A stretch of 64,000 bases of DNA, from assembly GCF_014137975.1 (NCBI RefSeq), contig NZ_JACGWZ010000005.1, forward strand, positions 62,001-126,000. The letters run 5' to 3'. Shown here piece by piece: positions 44,255 through 52,605 of the stretch. Within the stretch, counting starts at the first letter, position 1, and the number at the start of each line of letters is the position of its first letter. This stretch comes from Halosaccharopolyspora lacisalsi. GTDB lineage: Bacteria; Actinomycetota; Actinomycetes; Mycobacteriales; Pseudonocardiaceae. A program made the translations under genes and the position numbers. The notes beneath the pieces were generated by a model. That model was not told where the DNA came from and ran no database searches. It was given only the letters and a program-made list of their open reading frames with translations.

Positions 44255-44869
44255 TCAGGCGCGAGCGTCGCGCTGTCGGTGTTCGATGATGACGATCCGC
44301 GCGGCCTCGACGGACTTGTGCACCACGAGTTCGGCGCTGTAGCCGTGCTGGACGAAGACCCCGTCCAAGTGGAACGTCGCGTACCCGTGGGCTTGAGCGA
44401 GCAGCTGCTCCATCAGCTCCAGCGCCGCGTGCGCGTCGGGTGCCACCGCGAAGGCCAGCTCCAGGAAACCGTCCATGAGGCCGCGCCTGCTCTGGTGCAG
44501 GTCCTCGTGCCGGGAGTTTCGCAGGTCGGGCGCGAAGATCACGTGCAACCCGGCGCGGCTTTCGATCGTGAACTCCGTGTAGCTGCCCGCGGCCGCGGCG
44601 AGCTGGTCGATCGGATCGGTGTGCCGGGAGACCGCGAGCCGGACTCGCTCGGAGAGTTCGTCGGCGACCGTGCCCGCGACCGCGGCGAGCAGGCTGTCCC
44701 GGTCGGCGAAGTGGCGGTACGGCGCCGCGGTACTGACTCCGACCCGCCTGGCGACCTCGGCGACCGAGAAACCGCGCAGTCCCTGTTCGGCGATGAGTTC
44801 CAGCGATCCACTGATCAGTGCGGAACGCAGCCTGCCGTGGTGGTACTGGCGCGGCATGGCGCTGCTCAC
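44255..44869 (-). CDS. TetR family regulator
   Basis: About 204 residues. N-terminal HTH: LELIAEQGLRGFSVAEVARR then VGVSTAAPYRHFADRDSLLA. The C-terminal part has the TetR_C_33-like FHLDGVFVQHGYSAELVVHK segment. GTG 44869 is preferred because GGAG lies five bases upstream; ATG 44857 is the alternative. It is divergent from a zinc alcohol dehydrogenase, with a palindrome between. Confidence 0.82.
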   Translation of the reverse strand: MSSAMPRQYHHGRLRSALISGSLELIAEQGLRGFSVAEVARRVGVSTAAPYRHFADRDSLLAAVAGTVADELSERVRLAVSRHTDPIDQLAAAAGSYTEFTIESRAGLHVIFAPDLRNSRHEDLHQSRRGLMDGFLELAFAVAPDAHAALELMEQLLAQAHGYATFHLDGVFVQHGYSAELVVHKSVEAARIVIIEHRQRDARA

Positions 44870-44884
44870 CCCCTCTCCGCTCCG

Positions 44885-44904
44885 ATGTAAGTGGTCTCTT
44901 ACAT
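44885..44904. promoter_or_regulatory. Operator-like inverted repeat between TetR and alcohol dehydrogenase genes
   Basis: ATGTAAG-TGGTCT-CTTACAT: 7-bp perfect arms with a 6-bp spacer, 16 bp from the regulator start and 52 bp from the dehydrogenase start. Typical size for a TetR-family operator controlling both genes. Confidence 0.7.
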
Positions 44905-44955
44905 TGGAGTCGTATTCACGCATGACGATGTCTCGGCCCGCAGCCGCGGGCCGCT

Positions 44956-46023
44956 ATGGAGGATCTCATTTCACAGACGCTCGCGATCCACGTTCCCCCC
45001 CCCCCCCCGGGGGCGGCGCTGGAGCCGACCACCCTCGAGCGCCGTGAACTGCGCCCGGACGACGTGCGGATCGACATCGCCTACGCCGGCATCTGCCACA
45101 GCGACATCCACCAGGCCAAGGAGGAGTGGGGAAGCGCGATCTTCCCGATGGTGCCCGGCCACGAGATCGCCGGCGTGGTCTCGGAGGTCGGCTCCGGGGT
45201 GACCACCCACGAGGTCGGCGATCGCGTCGGCGTGGGCTGCATGGTCGACTCCTGCGGTGAGTGCGAGTACTGCCGGGCCGGCACCGAGCAGTTCTGCCTG
45301 CGCGGCAACGTGCAGACCTACAACGGCGTCGGCTTCGACGGCGAGAACACCTACGGTGGCTACAGTCAGCAGGTCGTGGTCAAGGACCACTTCGTGTGCC
45401 GGATCCCGGAGGGCATCGGACTCGACGTCGCGGCGCCGCTGCTGTGCGCGGGCATCACCACCTACTCACCGCTGAACCGGTGGAACGCGGGCCCGGGCAA
45501 GAAGGTCGCCGTGGTCGGACTGGGCGGTCTCGGCCACGTGGCCGTCCGGATCGCCGTGGCGATGGGCGCCGAGGTCACCGTGCTGAGCCAGAGCCTGAAG
45601 AAGCAGGAGGACGGGCTGCGCCTGGGCGCCGAGGACTACTACGCCACCAGTGACGAGTCCACCTTCACCACGCTGCGGTCGAGCTTCGATCTGATCCTCA
45701 ACACGGTCTCCTCCGAGATTCCGGTCGACTCCTATCTCGCGATGCTGCGGGTCGGCGGGGCGATGGTCAATGTCGGCGCCCCGAGCGCCCCGCTGTCCTA
45801 CAGCGCGTTCTCGCTGATCGGGGGGAACAAGGTGCTGACCGGTTCGATGATCGGCGGCCTTCCGGAGACCCAGGAGATGCTGGACTTCTGCGCCGAGCAC
45901 GGCATCGGTGCCGAGGTCGAGACCATCTCCGCGGATCAGGTCAACACCGCCTACGAGCGCGTCCAGAACAGCGACGTCCGCTACCGGTTCGTCATCGACA
46001 CCGCCACCATCGGCCAGCAGTGA
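44956..46023 (+). CDS. Zinc-dependent NAD(P) alcohol dehydrogenase (cinnamyl/YahK type)
   Basis: 355 residues of the zinc MDR family: catalytic zinc ligands Cys47 (GICHSD) and His69-Glu70 (GHE), structural zinc Cys100, Cys103, Cys106 and Cys114, and the NADP motif [11 protein letters not shown] near 177. It reduces aldehydes or oxidises primary alcohols. The N-terminus is unusual: residues 13-18 are VPPPPP encoded by a run of 14 C, where homologues have an AYAAP-like segment. The TetR gene and palindrome upstream suggest induction by an aldehyde. Confidence 0.87.
   Translation: MEDLISQTLAIHVPPPPPGAALEPTTLERRELRPDDVRIDIAYAGICHSDIHQAKEEWGSAIFPMVPGHEIAGVVSEVGSGVTTHEVGDRVGVGCMVDSCGECEYCRAGTEQFCLRGNVQTYNGVGFDGENTYGGYSQQVVVKDHFVCRIPEGIGLDVAAPLLCAGITTYSPLNRWNAGPGKKVAVVGLGGLGHVAVRIAVAMGAEVTVLSQSLKKQEDGLRLGAEDYYATSDESTFTTLRSSFDLILNTVSSEIPVDSYLAMLRVGGAMVNVGAPSAPLSYSAFSLIGGNKVLTGSMIGGLPETQEMLDFCAEHGIGAEVETISADQVNTAYERVQNSDVRYRFVIDTATIGQQ
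44995..45008 (+). repeat. Run of 14 C inside the alcohol dehydrogenase coding region
   Basis: Fourteen consecutive C followed by five G, starting 39 bp into the gene. Any change not divisible by three would shift the frame within the first 20 codons. Confidence 0.9.
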
Positions 46024-46028
46024 CCGCC

Positions 46029-46065
46029 ATCGGGGTGGTTCGGACCTGCTCCGGGCCACCCCGAT
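46029..46065. terminator. Terminator hairpin after the alcohol dehydrogenase gene
   Basis: ATCGGGGTGG (46029-46038) pairs perfectly with CCACCCCGAT (46056-46065), starting 6 bp after the stop. Confidence 0.75.
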
Positions 46066-46583
46066 TCGCGCCCCGAGCGCACCGGTGCTCGAGCAGCAGC
46101 GGAAGAATGGCTCGCGGTGGGTTTTCCGCTGGTCAGCGGATTTCGCGCGACCGCGTCCACCGCTCCGACCGCCAGACCTCTCGGCCCGCCACATTTCGTG
46201 CGGATCGGACTCGGATCCGTGCGCTTCCCTCGTTTTCCCCGCGGTGGCGGGACGCAACGTGCTCTCGACCGGTACCGCCGGTGGGCGCGATCTCGCCGTC
46301 TTTCCTGTTCAGAATCCAGTGACCTCCTGATATCGTGGTCCGGGGCAGGAGTCGGGCGATTCTGTTGTGGATTGTTCGATCTGGTCGCGGCCGAGGATTC
46401 CCCGTGCTGCGATCGGAGTACTGACAATGCTCCGATCGCAGCATTCCGCGATGAGGTGAATCGATACAGCAGCTATTCGCCCTTTACCGGCAGGTGGTCT
46501 AGACGTTTCCCTCTTTATGCATTGAGAAGGTTTTTCGTGCTCCCGGCGCACCCGTTCGGTGCGCCGCTGGAAGGAGGGCTTCC
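46066..46583 (+). other. 518-bp leader region before the GH16 gene with a 14-bp hairpin
   Basis: No gene is supported. The stretch is less GC-rich than its surroundings. A perfect hairpin TGCTGCGATCGGAG (46405-46418) / 46430-46443 with an 11-base loop lies about 140 bp before the GH16 start and is not next to any stop codon, so it is more likely regulatory than a terminator. The GH16 promoter should be in the T-rich part around 46450-46550. Confidence 0.5.
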
Positions 46584-47462
46584 ATGTCCTTGAAAACCCG
46601 TGTCGCGATCGTGGCGGCGACCGCCCTGCTGCCGTTGTCGGCGGCCCCGGCGGCCGCGGCCGAGCAGGAGAGTTTCTTCGACGATTTCTCCGGCGCTTCC
46701 ATCGACCGGTCGAAGTGGACCGTCGAGGTGACCGGGGAGAACTTCGGGACCGTCAACTCCGAGCAGCAGGCCTACGTCGACTCCCCGGACACCCTCTACG
46801 TCGACCAGGACGCCGCCGGTTCCCAGAACGGCGCCCTGGCCATCCACCCGCGCTACAGGCCGGGTTACCAGGCCCCGGACGGCAACACCTACGACTTCGT
46901 CTCCGGGCGCCTGAAGAGCCAGGGCAAGATGGAGTTCACCTACGGCACGTACTCGGTCCGGCTCAAACTCCCCGAAGGCGCGAGCGCGCCCGGTCTGTGG
47001 CCGGCCGCCTGGTCGCTGGGCAGCAACATCGGCTCGGGAGCTCCGTGGCCGGAGTGCGGCGAGATCGACCTGATGGAACACGTCGGCGAGCCGTGGACCA
47101 GCGTCGCGCTGCACGGCCCCGGCTACTCGGGTGACACGCCGATCACCGGCCAGCAGAACTTCTCCGGTGGTAACCCCGGCGGCTGGCACGTCTACTCCGT
47201 GGACTGGAGACCGGACGGTTTGACCTTCTCCGTCGACGGCACCGAGTTCTACCGGGTCAGCAAGGCCGATGTCGAGCGGTACGGGCGCTGGGTCTTCGAC
47301 AGCCCGCAGTTCTCGGTCCTCAACTTCGCCCTGGGCGGGAGCTACCCGCACGGCGTCAACGGTGTGAACGAACCGTACTTCGGTCTCCCGCAGAGCACCG
47401 TCGACAAGGTGAAGTCGGGCAATGTTCGCTACCTCGTCGACTGGGTCCGCGTCGAACCCTGA
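46584..47462 (+). CDS. Secreted glycoside hydrolase family 16 (beta-1,3-glucanase type)
   Basis: 292 residues. A Sec signal peptide (KTRVAIVAATALLPLSAAPA, cleavage near AAA-E27) precedes a GH16 beta-jelly-roll. The catalytic motif ExDxxE is GEIDLMEH with Glu160, Asp162 and Glu165. LWPAAWSLG and the GWHVYSVDW segment are typical of bacterial laminarinases. It should cleave beta-1,3(-1,4)-glucan outside the cell. GGAAGGAGG precedes the ATG. The next gene also encodes a secreted carbohydrate-related protein. Confidence 0.9.
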   Translation: MSLKTRVAIVAATALLPLSAAPAAAAEQESFFDDFSGASIDRSKWTVEVTGENFGTVNSEQQAYVDSPDTLYVDQDAAGSQNGALAIHPRYRPGYQAPDGNTYDFVSGRLKSQGKMEFTYGTYSVRLKLPEGASAPGLWPAAWSLGSNIGSGAPWPECGEIDLMEHVGEPWTSVALHGPGYSGDTPITGQQNFSGGNPGGWHVYSVDWRPDGLTFSVDGTEFYRVSKADVERYGRWVFDSPQFSVLNFALGGSYPHGVNGVNEPYFGLPQSTVDKVKSGNVRYLVDWVRVEP

Positions 47463-47609
47463 GAAAACCAGCTTTTCCCGGGGATCGTGTTGTCTTGCCC
47501 GACCCCGGACAGGGACGAGAAAAATCACGTGTCGACAGCGTTCCCGTCTTTTCGAAAAGAGAATTCCCGAACGCCGCGACCGATCATCTCCGCACCAGGA
47601 GGACTCCTC

Positions 47610-49406
47610 GTGTCCACCTCTTCACCCGAGAACCAGGAATCCGGCGGGACCGCGTTCTCCCGCCGAAGCGCACTCGGCGCGATGGCCGCCGCCGTGGCGA
47701 CTCCGGCCGTACTCGCCGGTTCTTCGCAGCACTCCGCCCAGGCCGCCACGACGACGTCGTCGAGTGCCGACGTCGACCTCGGGCCGAACGTGCTGGTCTT
47801 CGATCCCAGCACCCCCGACATCCAGACGAAACTGGACCAGATCTTCGCCGAGCAGGAGGCGGCCCAGTTCGGCACGGGCCGCTACCAGCTGTTGTTCAAG
47901 CCGGGTACGTACAACGGGCTCAACGCCCAGTTGGGCTTCTACACCTCGATCGCGGGGCTCGGCCTGTCTCCCGATGACACGACGATCAACGGCGATGTCA
48001 CCGTCGACGCCGGTTGGTTCGAGGGCAACGCGACGCAGAACTTCTGGCGTTCCGCGGAGAACCTCGCGCTGACGCCGGTGAGCGGAACAGATCGCTGGGC
48101 GGTCGCCCAGGCGGCGCCGTTCCGGCGGATGCACGTCAAGGGCGGGCTCAACCTGGCGCCGACCGGGTACGGCTGGGCCAGTGGTGGCTACATCGCCGAC
48201 AGCCGCATCGACGCGGCGGTGAGCCCGTACTCGCAGCAGCAGTGGTACACCCGCGACAGCGCCGTGGGCAGCTGGAGCAGCGGCGTGTGGAACATGGTGT
48301 TCTCCGGTGTCGAGGGGGCTCCGGCGCAGAGCTTCCCCGAGCCGCCGTACACGACGCTGGCGACGACCCCGATCTCCCGCGAGAAACCGTTCCTCCACCT
48401 CGACGGCGGCGAGTTCAAGGTCTTCCTGCCCGCAATGCGCACCGGCTCCAGCGGAACCACCTGGGAGGGCGGCGCGCCGGCGGGCACGTCACTGCCGCTG
48501 TCCGACTTCCACGTCGTCAAGCCCGGGGCCACCGCGGCCACGATCAACGCCGCGCTCGAGCAGGGCAAGCACCTGCTGGTCACGCCCGGCATCTACCACC
48601 TCGACGAGCCGATCCGGGTCAACCGGAAGAACACCGTGGTCCTCGGGCTCGGCTATGCCACGCTCATCCCGGAAAACGGGGTCACGGCCCTGAAGGTCGC
48701 CGACGTGGACGGGGTGCGGATCGCCGGGTTCCTCGTCGACGCCGGAACCGTCAACTCGGAGACCCTGGTGGAGATCGGCCCCGCAGGAGCCTCCGCCGGC
48801 CACGCGGCCAATCCGATCTCGGTGCAGGACCTGTTCGTCCGCATCGGTGGTGCAGGCGCCGGTAAGGCCACCACCAGCGTGGTCGTCAACGCCCACGACA
48901 CGCTCATCGACCACACCTGGCTCTGGCGCGCCGACCACGGCAGCGGCGTCGGCTGGGAAACCAACCGCGCCGACTACGGCTTGGTCGTCAACGGGAACAA
49001 CGTGCTGGCCACGGGCCTGTTCGCCGAGCACTTCAACAAGTACGACGTGCAGTGGTACGGACAGCACGGCCGGACCGTGTTCTTCCAGAACGAGAAGGCC
49101 TACGACGCTCCCGACCAAGCCGCGATCAACCACGACGGAATCACCGGATACGCCGCCTACAAGGTCGGCGACTCCGTGACGAGCCACGAGGGGTGGGGGA
49201 TGGGCAGCTACTGCAACTACACCGCGGACTCGAGCATTCGCCAGGGACGCGGCTTCGCCGTACCGAACGCACCGGGCGTGGTCTTCCACGACCTGCTCGT
49301 CGTCTCGCTCGGCGGCAAGGGGCAGTACCTGCACGTCATCAACGACACCGGAGCCCCCACGTCCGGTTCGGACACGGTGCCCTCCACCGTCGTCTCCTAT
49401 CCCTGA
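47610..49406 (+). CDS. Exported right-handed beta-helix protein, putative polysaccharide-active
   Basis: 598 residues. Tat signal (SRRSALGAMAAAVATPAVLA) followed by NVLVFDPSTPDIQTKLDQIF, GRYQLLFKPGTYNGLNAQLG and later KHLLVTPGIYHLDEPIRVNR: the repeated strand-turn patterns of a pectate-lyase-like/GH55-like beta-helix with two modules. Streptomyces homologues are annotated inconsistently (for example as coagulation factor 5/8 or adenylyl cyclase), so function is open. GTG 47610 has AGGAGG seven bases upstream. Following a GH16 gene by about 150 bp, it may act on beta-1,3-glucan. Confidence 0.7.
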   Translation: MSTSSPENQESGGTAFSRRSALGAMAAAVATPAVLAGSSQHSAQAATTTSSSADVDLGPNVLVFDPSTPDIQTKLDQIFAEQEAAQFGTGRYQLLFKPGTYNGLNAQLGFYTSIAGLGLSPDDTTINGDVTVDAGWFEGNATQNFWRSAENLALTPVSGTDRWAVAQAAPFRRMHVKGGLNLAPTGYGWASGGYIADSRIDAAVSPYSQQQWYTRDSAVGSWSSGVWNMVFSGVEGAPAQSFPEPPYTTLATTPISREKPFLHLDGGEFKVFLPAMRTGSSGTTWEGGAPAGTSLPLSDFHVVKPGATAATINAALEQGKHLLVTPGIYHLDEPIRVNRKNTVVLGLGYATLIPENGVTALKVADVDGVRIAGFLVDAGTVNSETLVEIGPAGASAGHAANPISVQDLFVRIGGAGAGKATTSVVVNAHDTLIDHTWLWRADHGSGVGWETNRADYGLVVNGNNVLATGLFAEHFNKYDVQWYGQHGRTVFFQNEKAYDAPDQAAINHDGITGYAAYKVGDSVTSHEGWGMGSYCNYTADSSIRQGRGFAVPNAPGVVFHDLLVVSLGGKGQYLHVINDTGAPTSGSDTVPSTVVSYP

Positions 49407-49445
49407 CCGAGGTTTCCCGCCACGGCGGTCCGGCCGGGTGGCCGC

Positions 49446-49495
49446 GGTGAACGCGTCGTTACCGGCGGTGTGAGCGCCACGACGACGCGTTCACC
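49446..49495. repeat. Hairpin, dispersed repeat copy 2 (also terminator)
   Basis: GGTGAACGCGTCGT (49446-49459) pairs perfectly with 49482-49495. The inner part contains GGCGGTGTGAGC, identical to the reverse complement of the loop side of the hairpin at 40778-40826. It separates the convergent beta-helix and ArsA-like genes. Confidence 0.75.
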
Positions 49496-49552
49496 ACGGA
49501 GCCGAGCGTGCTGCGCCTCACCCGTCGCAGCACGCTCGCACGTACGGGGGCG

Positions 49553-50491
49553 CTACCAGCCCGCTTCGGCGAGGATCCCGGCGATGCCGGCGAGCTCGCC
49601 GCGGCCGGTGAGCGCTCCCGGCAACAGCGGCACCTCGGTGACGCCGTGCTCGCGGAAGCGTTCGTGGATCGTGGCGCGCACCTCGGCTTCCCGGTGTGCG
49701 CGATCGGCCAGCAACCCCGTGGCCTCCGGCGGTGCCACGCGGTTGACGGCCAGCGAGCCGAGGGGGAGACCGTCCTCGGTGAGCGAGCGCGCGGTCCGCT
49801 CGGTCTCGGCCAGGGGCAGCCGTTCGGGCACCAGCACCAGGTGCACCACCGAGTCGTGCAGCATCCGGTCGCGGGTGCGTTCGAGCCGGGCACGACGTTC
49901 GTGCAGGCGGGTCAGCAACGGGTCCTCACCCTGGTCGGCACGGCCGAGCAGCCCGGACAGCATGCGCTCGGTGCCCCGGGCCCGCTCACGTTGCCGCGAC
50001 AGCCCCTCGATCCAGGGAGTCAGCAGGGTGGGCAGGCTGAGCAACCGCAGCATGTGCCCCGTCGGTGCGCTGTCGACCACTACGTGGTCCCACCGGTCGC
50101 CGATCTCGTCGAGCAGGTCGGTCAACCGGTCCACCAGTGCCGACTCGACCGTTCCGGGACTGTCGGCAGCGCGCTGCAGGTGATGGTGCACGGCCGGCAT
50201 GACCTCCCGCGGCACGGCCTCGCGCGCTTCGGCGGCCACTTGCTCGACGCGGCGGCGCGCCGCGTTCTCCCCGCTGATCTCGCAGGCCCACAGTCCTCCG
50301 CCCAGCTCGGTGGGCTCGTCTCCGAGCGGGGTCGCCAGCACGTCGCCGAGCGAGTGCGCGGGGTCGGTGGAGACCACCAGGACGCGCTGTGCGCGTCCGG
50401 CCAGCAGCAGCGCGTAGGACGCGGCGAGCGTGGTCTTGCCGACGCCGCCCTTGCCACCGAAGAACGCGACGGCGGCCGGGCTCAACAGCAC
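49553..50491 (-). CDS. ArsA/GET3-like ATPase
   Basis: 312 residues with the deviant Walker A GKGGVGKTT at 13-21, switch I region STDPAHSLGD and the VVVDSAPTGHMLRLL switch II region of the ArsA/Get3 group. It lacks the duplicated half of arsenical pumps. In actinobacteria this protein is encoded next to the cory-CC-star protein. Its GTG start lies within the last codons of that gene (10-bp overlap). Not likely to be an arsenite pump, since no arsB or metal-binding Cys cluster is present. Confidence 0.82.
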   Translation of the reverse strand: MLLSPAAVAFFGGKGGVGKTTLAASYALLLAGRAQRVLVVSTDPAHSLGDVLATPLGDEPTELGGGLWACEISGENAARRRVEQVAAEAREAVPREVMPAVHHHLQRAADSPGTVESALVDRLTDLLDEIGDRWDHVVVDSAPTGHMLRLLSLPTLLTPWIEGLSRQRERARGTERMLSGLLGRADQGEDPLLTRLHERRARLERTRDRMLHDSVVHLVLVPERLPLAETERTARSLTEDGLPLGSLAVNRVAPPEATGLLADRAHREAEVRATIHERFREHGVTEVPLLPGALTGRGELAGIAGILAEAGW

Positions 50492-50790
50492 GTCCCCGGG
50501 TCGCCGAAGGTGTCCTGCCCCATGCGCTGGTGCCAGGCGTGCAGGTCGCCGACGAGGTGGGGGATCAGTTCCATGGTCTCGTAGGCCACCGGGTTCTCCA
50601 CGCCGAGGGCGTCCAGCATGACCAGCGCGCGGAAGGTGTCGTCCTGGCGCCGGGCCTCGCGCTCCAGGCCCTGGCGCCAGGGCGCGACGAACATCTCGTC
50701 GTGGAAGGCCTCGAAGCGTCGCCAGGCGGCCACGACGCGGTGCCAGGAGTTCCGCGTGCTCAAGGGTGCCGCCCGGCTGTCAGGACTCAT
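50482..50790 (-). CDS. Cory-CC-star protein
   Basis: 102 residues ending exactly in Cys-Cys-stop (GDPGTCC), the feature that names this small actinobacterial family. The body is helical with WRRFEAFHDEMFVAPWRQGL and ENPVAYETMELIPHLVGDLH. Function unknown. It overlaps cstA by 11 bp upstream and the ArsA-like gene by 10 bp downstream, so all three are translated together. The vicinal C-terminal cysteines could bind metal or be thiol-modified. Confidence 0.8.
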   Translation of the reverse strand: MSPDSRAAPLSTRNSWHRVVAAWRRFEAFHDEMFVAPWRQGLEREARRQDDTFRALVMLDALGVENPVAYETMELIPHLVGDLHAWHQRMGQDTFGDPGTCC

Positions 50791-52498
50791 CCAGCTTCGC
50801 CTCCGGCTCCGGCTCACTCGTGCGGTCGTTCCAGGCCCGCCGCAGCGCCAGGCCGGCTTCGACGATGAGCCAGATCGCCAGCACGAAGATGATCATGTCC
50901 AGCGGCGCCAGCACCCACTGGCCCTGCCCGATGAACTCCAGCATGTTGATGACGAGTGCCCACGTGGTCATGACCAGCAGGAACACCAGTGGCACGAGCA
51001 CGGCCACGGGGTTGCGCCGCCGCTTGGTCACCCACACCGCGATCACGGCGAGCGCGAGCCCGGCGGTGAGCTGGTTGGTCGTGCCGAACAGTTGCCAGAG
51101 CACGCCGAAGGTGTAGCCCTTCTCGCCACCACCGGGAAGCAGTGCCATGGCCACCGGGACGAGCACCGCGAGGGCGGTCGCCAGGGGGATGTTGCGCGTC
51201 AGCGGTCGGATGTTCAGCGTGCTGCCGATCTCCTGGACGACGTAGCGCTGCAGTCGCACGCCGGTGTCCATCGTGGTGGCGGCGAAGCTGACGACCACGA
51301 CCGCCGCGAACACCGTGCCGTAGGCCACCGGAAGTCCGAGGTTGTTGGCGAAGCCGGCCACTCCCTCGACGAAGTTCTGGGTGGCCCCGCCGGAGGCGGC
51401 GGAGAAGCTGGAGTACAGCCGGTTCCACTCGGTGGTCGAGGCCACGGCGCCCGCGGTGACCGCCAGTACCGAGGCCACGGCCAGCGAGCCCTCGCCGAGA
51501 GCGCCCATGTAGCCGACGTAGCGCGCGTCGGTCTCCTTGGCCAGCTGCTTGGACGTGGTCCCCGACGACACGAGGCTGTGGAAGCCGGACACGGCACCGC
51601 AGGCGATGGTGATGAACAGGAACGGGAACCAGTGCTTCGACCCGGGCGGGACGTCGTTGACCACCGGAGCTTGGATCACGTCGAAACCGACGAGGAGGCC
51701 GAGCAGGATGATGCCCAGCGCGATGAACAACTGGTGCGAGTTGATGTAGTCGCGGGGCTGCAGCAGGACCCAGACCGGTAGCTGCGAGGCGACGAACGTG
51801 TAGGCGAACAGGACGACGACCCACGTGGCGCGTTCGCCGATGCCGAGAGCGCTGGTCAACGGCTCGATGGAGAGCGGGAAGGCCATGCCCAGCAGGATCG
51901 ACAGGTAGAGCACCAGCACGCCGATGATCGAGGGCAGTAGTGCCGAACTCCGAACGCGGTAGATGTACTGACCGAGGCCGATCGCCAGCGGGATCTGCAG
52001 GAAGATCGGGATGACCGCCGCGGGGTTGGCGATCAGCAGGTTGCTGATGACCACCGCGAACACGGCGTTGACCAGGGTCAGCAGGAAGAAGATGATCAGC
52101 AGGAACAGGGTGCGGGCGCGGCGGGTGATCACGTCGCTGGCCAGGGTGCCGATGCTCTGCGCCCGGTGGCGCACGGAGACGACGATCGAACCGAAGTCGT
52201 GGACCCCGGCGGCGAAGACGGTTCCCAGCGTGATCCACAGCAGTGCGGGGCCCCAGCCCCAGAACGCCGCGACGGCGGGCCCGACGATCGGGGCGGCACC
52301 GGCGACCGACGTGAAGTGGTGCCCGAAGAGGACGTGCTTGTTGGTGGGGATGAAGTCGACACCGTCGCGCATCGTGTGTGCCGGTGTGGCACGCTGCGCG
52401 TCGAGTCCGTAGACCCGCCGAGCCAGGTAGGACGAGTAGTGGCGGTATCCGAGATAGAAGATCCCGAGCACCACCAGTGCTGGCACGATCGCGGGCAT
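50780..52498 (-). CDS. cstA: CstA family transporter (carbon starvation protein A)
   Basis: 572 residues with about 16 hydrophobic segments. Typical segments are GHHFTSVAGAAPIVGPAVAA near residue 60, VHDFGSIVVSVRHRAQSIG and GFHSLVSSGTTSKQLAKETD. CstA and BtsT of E. coli import peptides and/or pyruvate under carbon limitation. I chose ATG 52498 with GGAG nine bases upstream; an adjacent TTG at 52507 sits too close to the ribosome site. The actinobacterial pairing with cory-CC-star and an ArsA-like ATPase suggests these proteins assist CstA. Confidence 0.92.
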   Translation of the reverse strand: MPAIVPALVVLGIFYLGYRHYSSYLARRVYGLDAQRATPAHTMRDGVDFIPTNKHVLFGHHFTSVAGAAPIVGPAVAAFWGWGPALLWITLGTVFAAGVHDFGSIVVSVRHRAQSIGTLASDVITRRARTLFLLIIFFLLTLVNAVFAVVISNLLIANPAAVIPIFLQIPLAIGLGQYIYRVRSSALLPSIIGVLVLYLSILLGMAFPLSIEPLTSALGIGERATWVVVLFAYTFVASQLPVWVLLQPRDYINSHQLFIALGIILLGLLVGFDVIQAPVVNDVPPGSKHWFPFLFITIACGAVSGFHSLVSSGTTSKQLAKETDARYVGYMGALGEGSLAVASVLAVTAGAVASTTEWNRLYSSFSAASGGATQNFVEGVAGFANNLGLPVAYGTVFAAVVVVSFAATTMDTGVRLQRYVVQEIGSTLNIRPLTRNIPLATALAVLVPVAMALLPGGGEKGYTFGVLWQLFGTTNQLTAGLALAVIAVWVTKRRRNPVAVLVPLVFLLVMTTWALVINMLEFIGQGQWVLAPLDMIIFVLAIWLIVEAGLALRRAWNDRTSEPEPEAKLDES

Positions 52499-52605
52499 AC
52501 GCTTCAACTCCTACGACAGGTGGTTTCGGTTCGATGGGGGCTCCATCAACTGTGCGACTGTAGAACCGGCACCCGCACCTACGCACTAGCCAGGAAGGCC
52601 TCGTT

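Noticed and set aside
49553..50491. Annotation of the ATPase gene as an arsenite efflux pump component
   Set aside because: Single-domain, no arsB or arsR neighbour and no Cys cluster for arsenite; the cory-CC-star/cstA context fits better.
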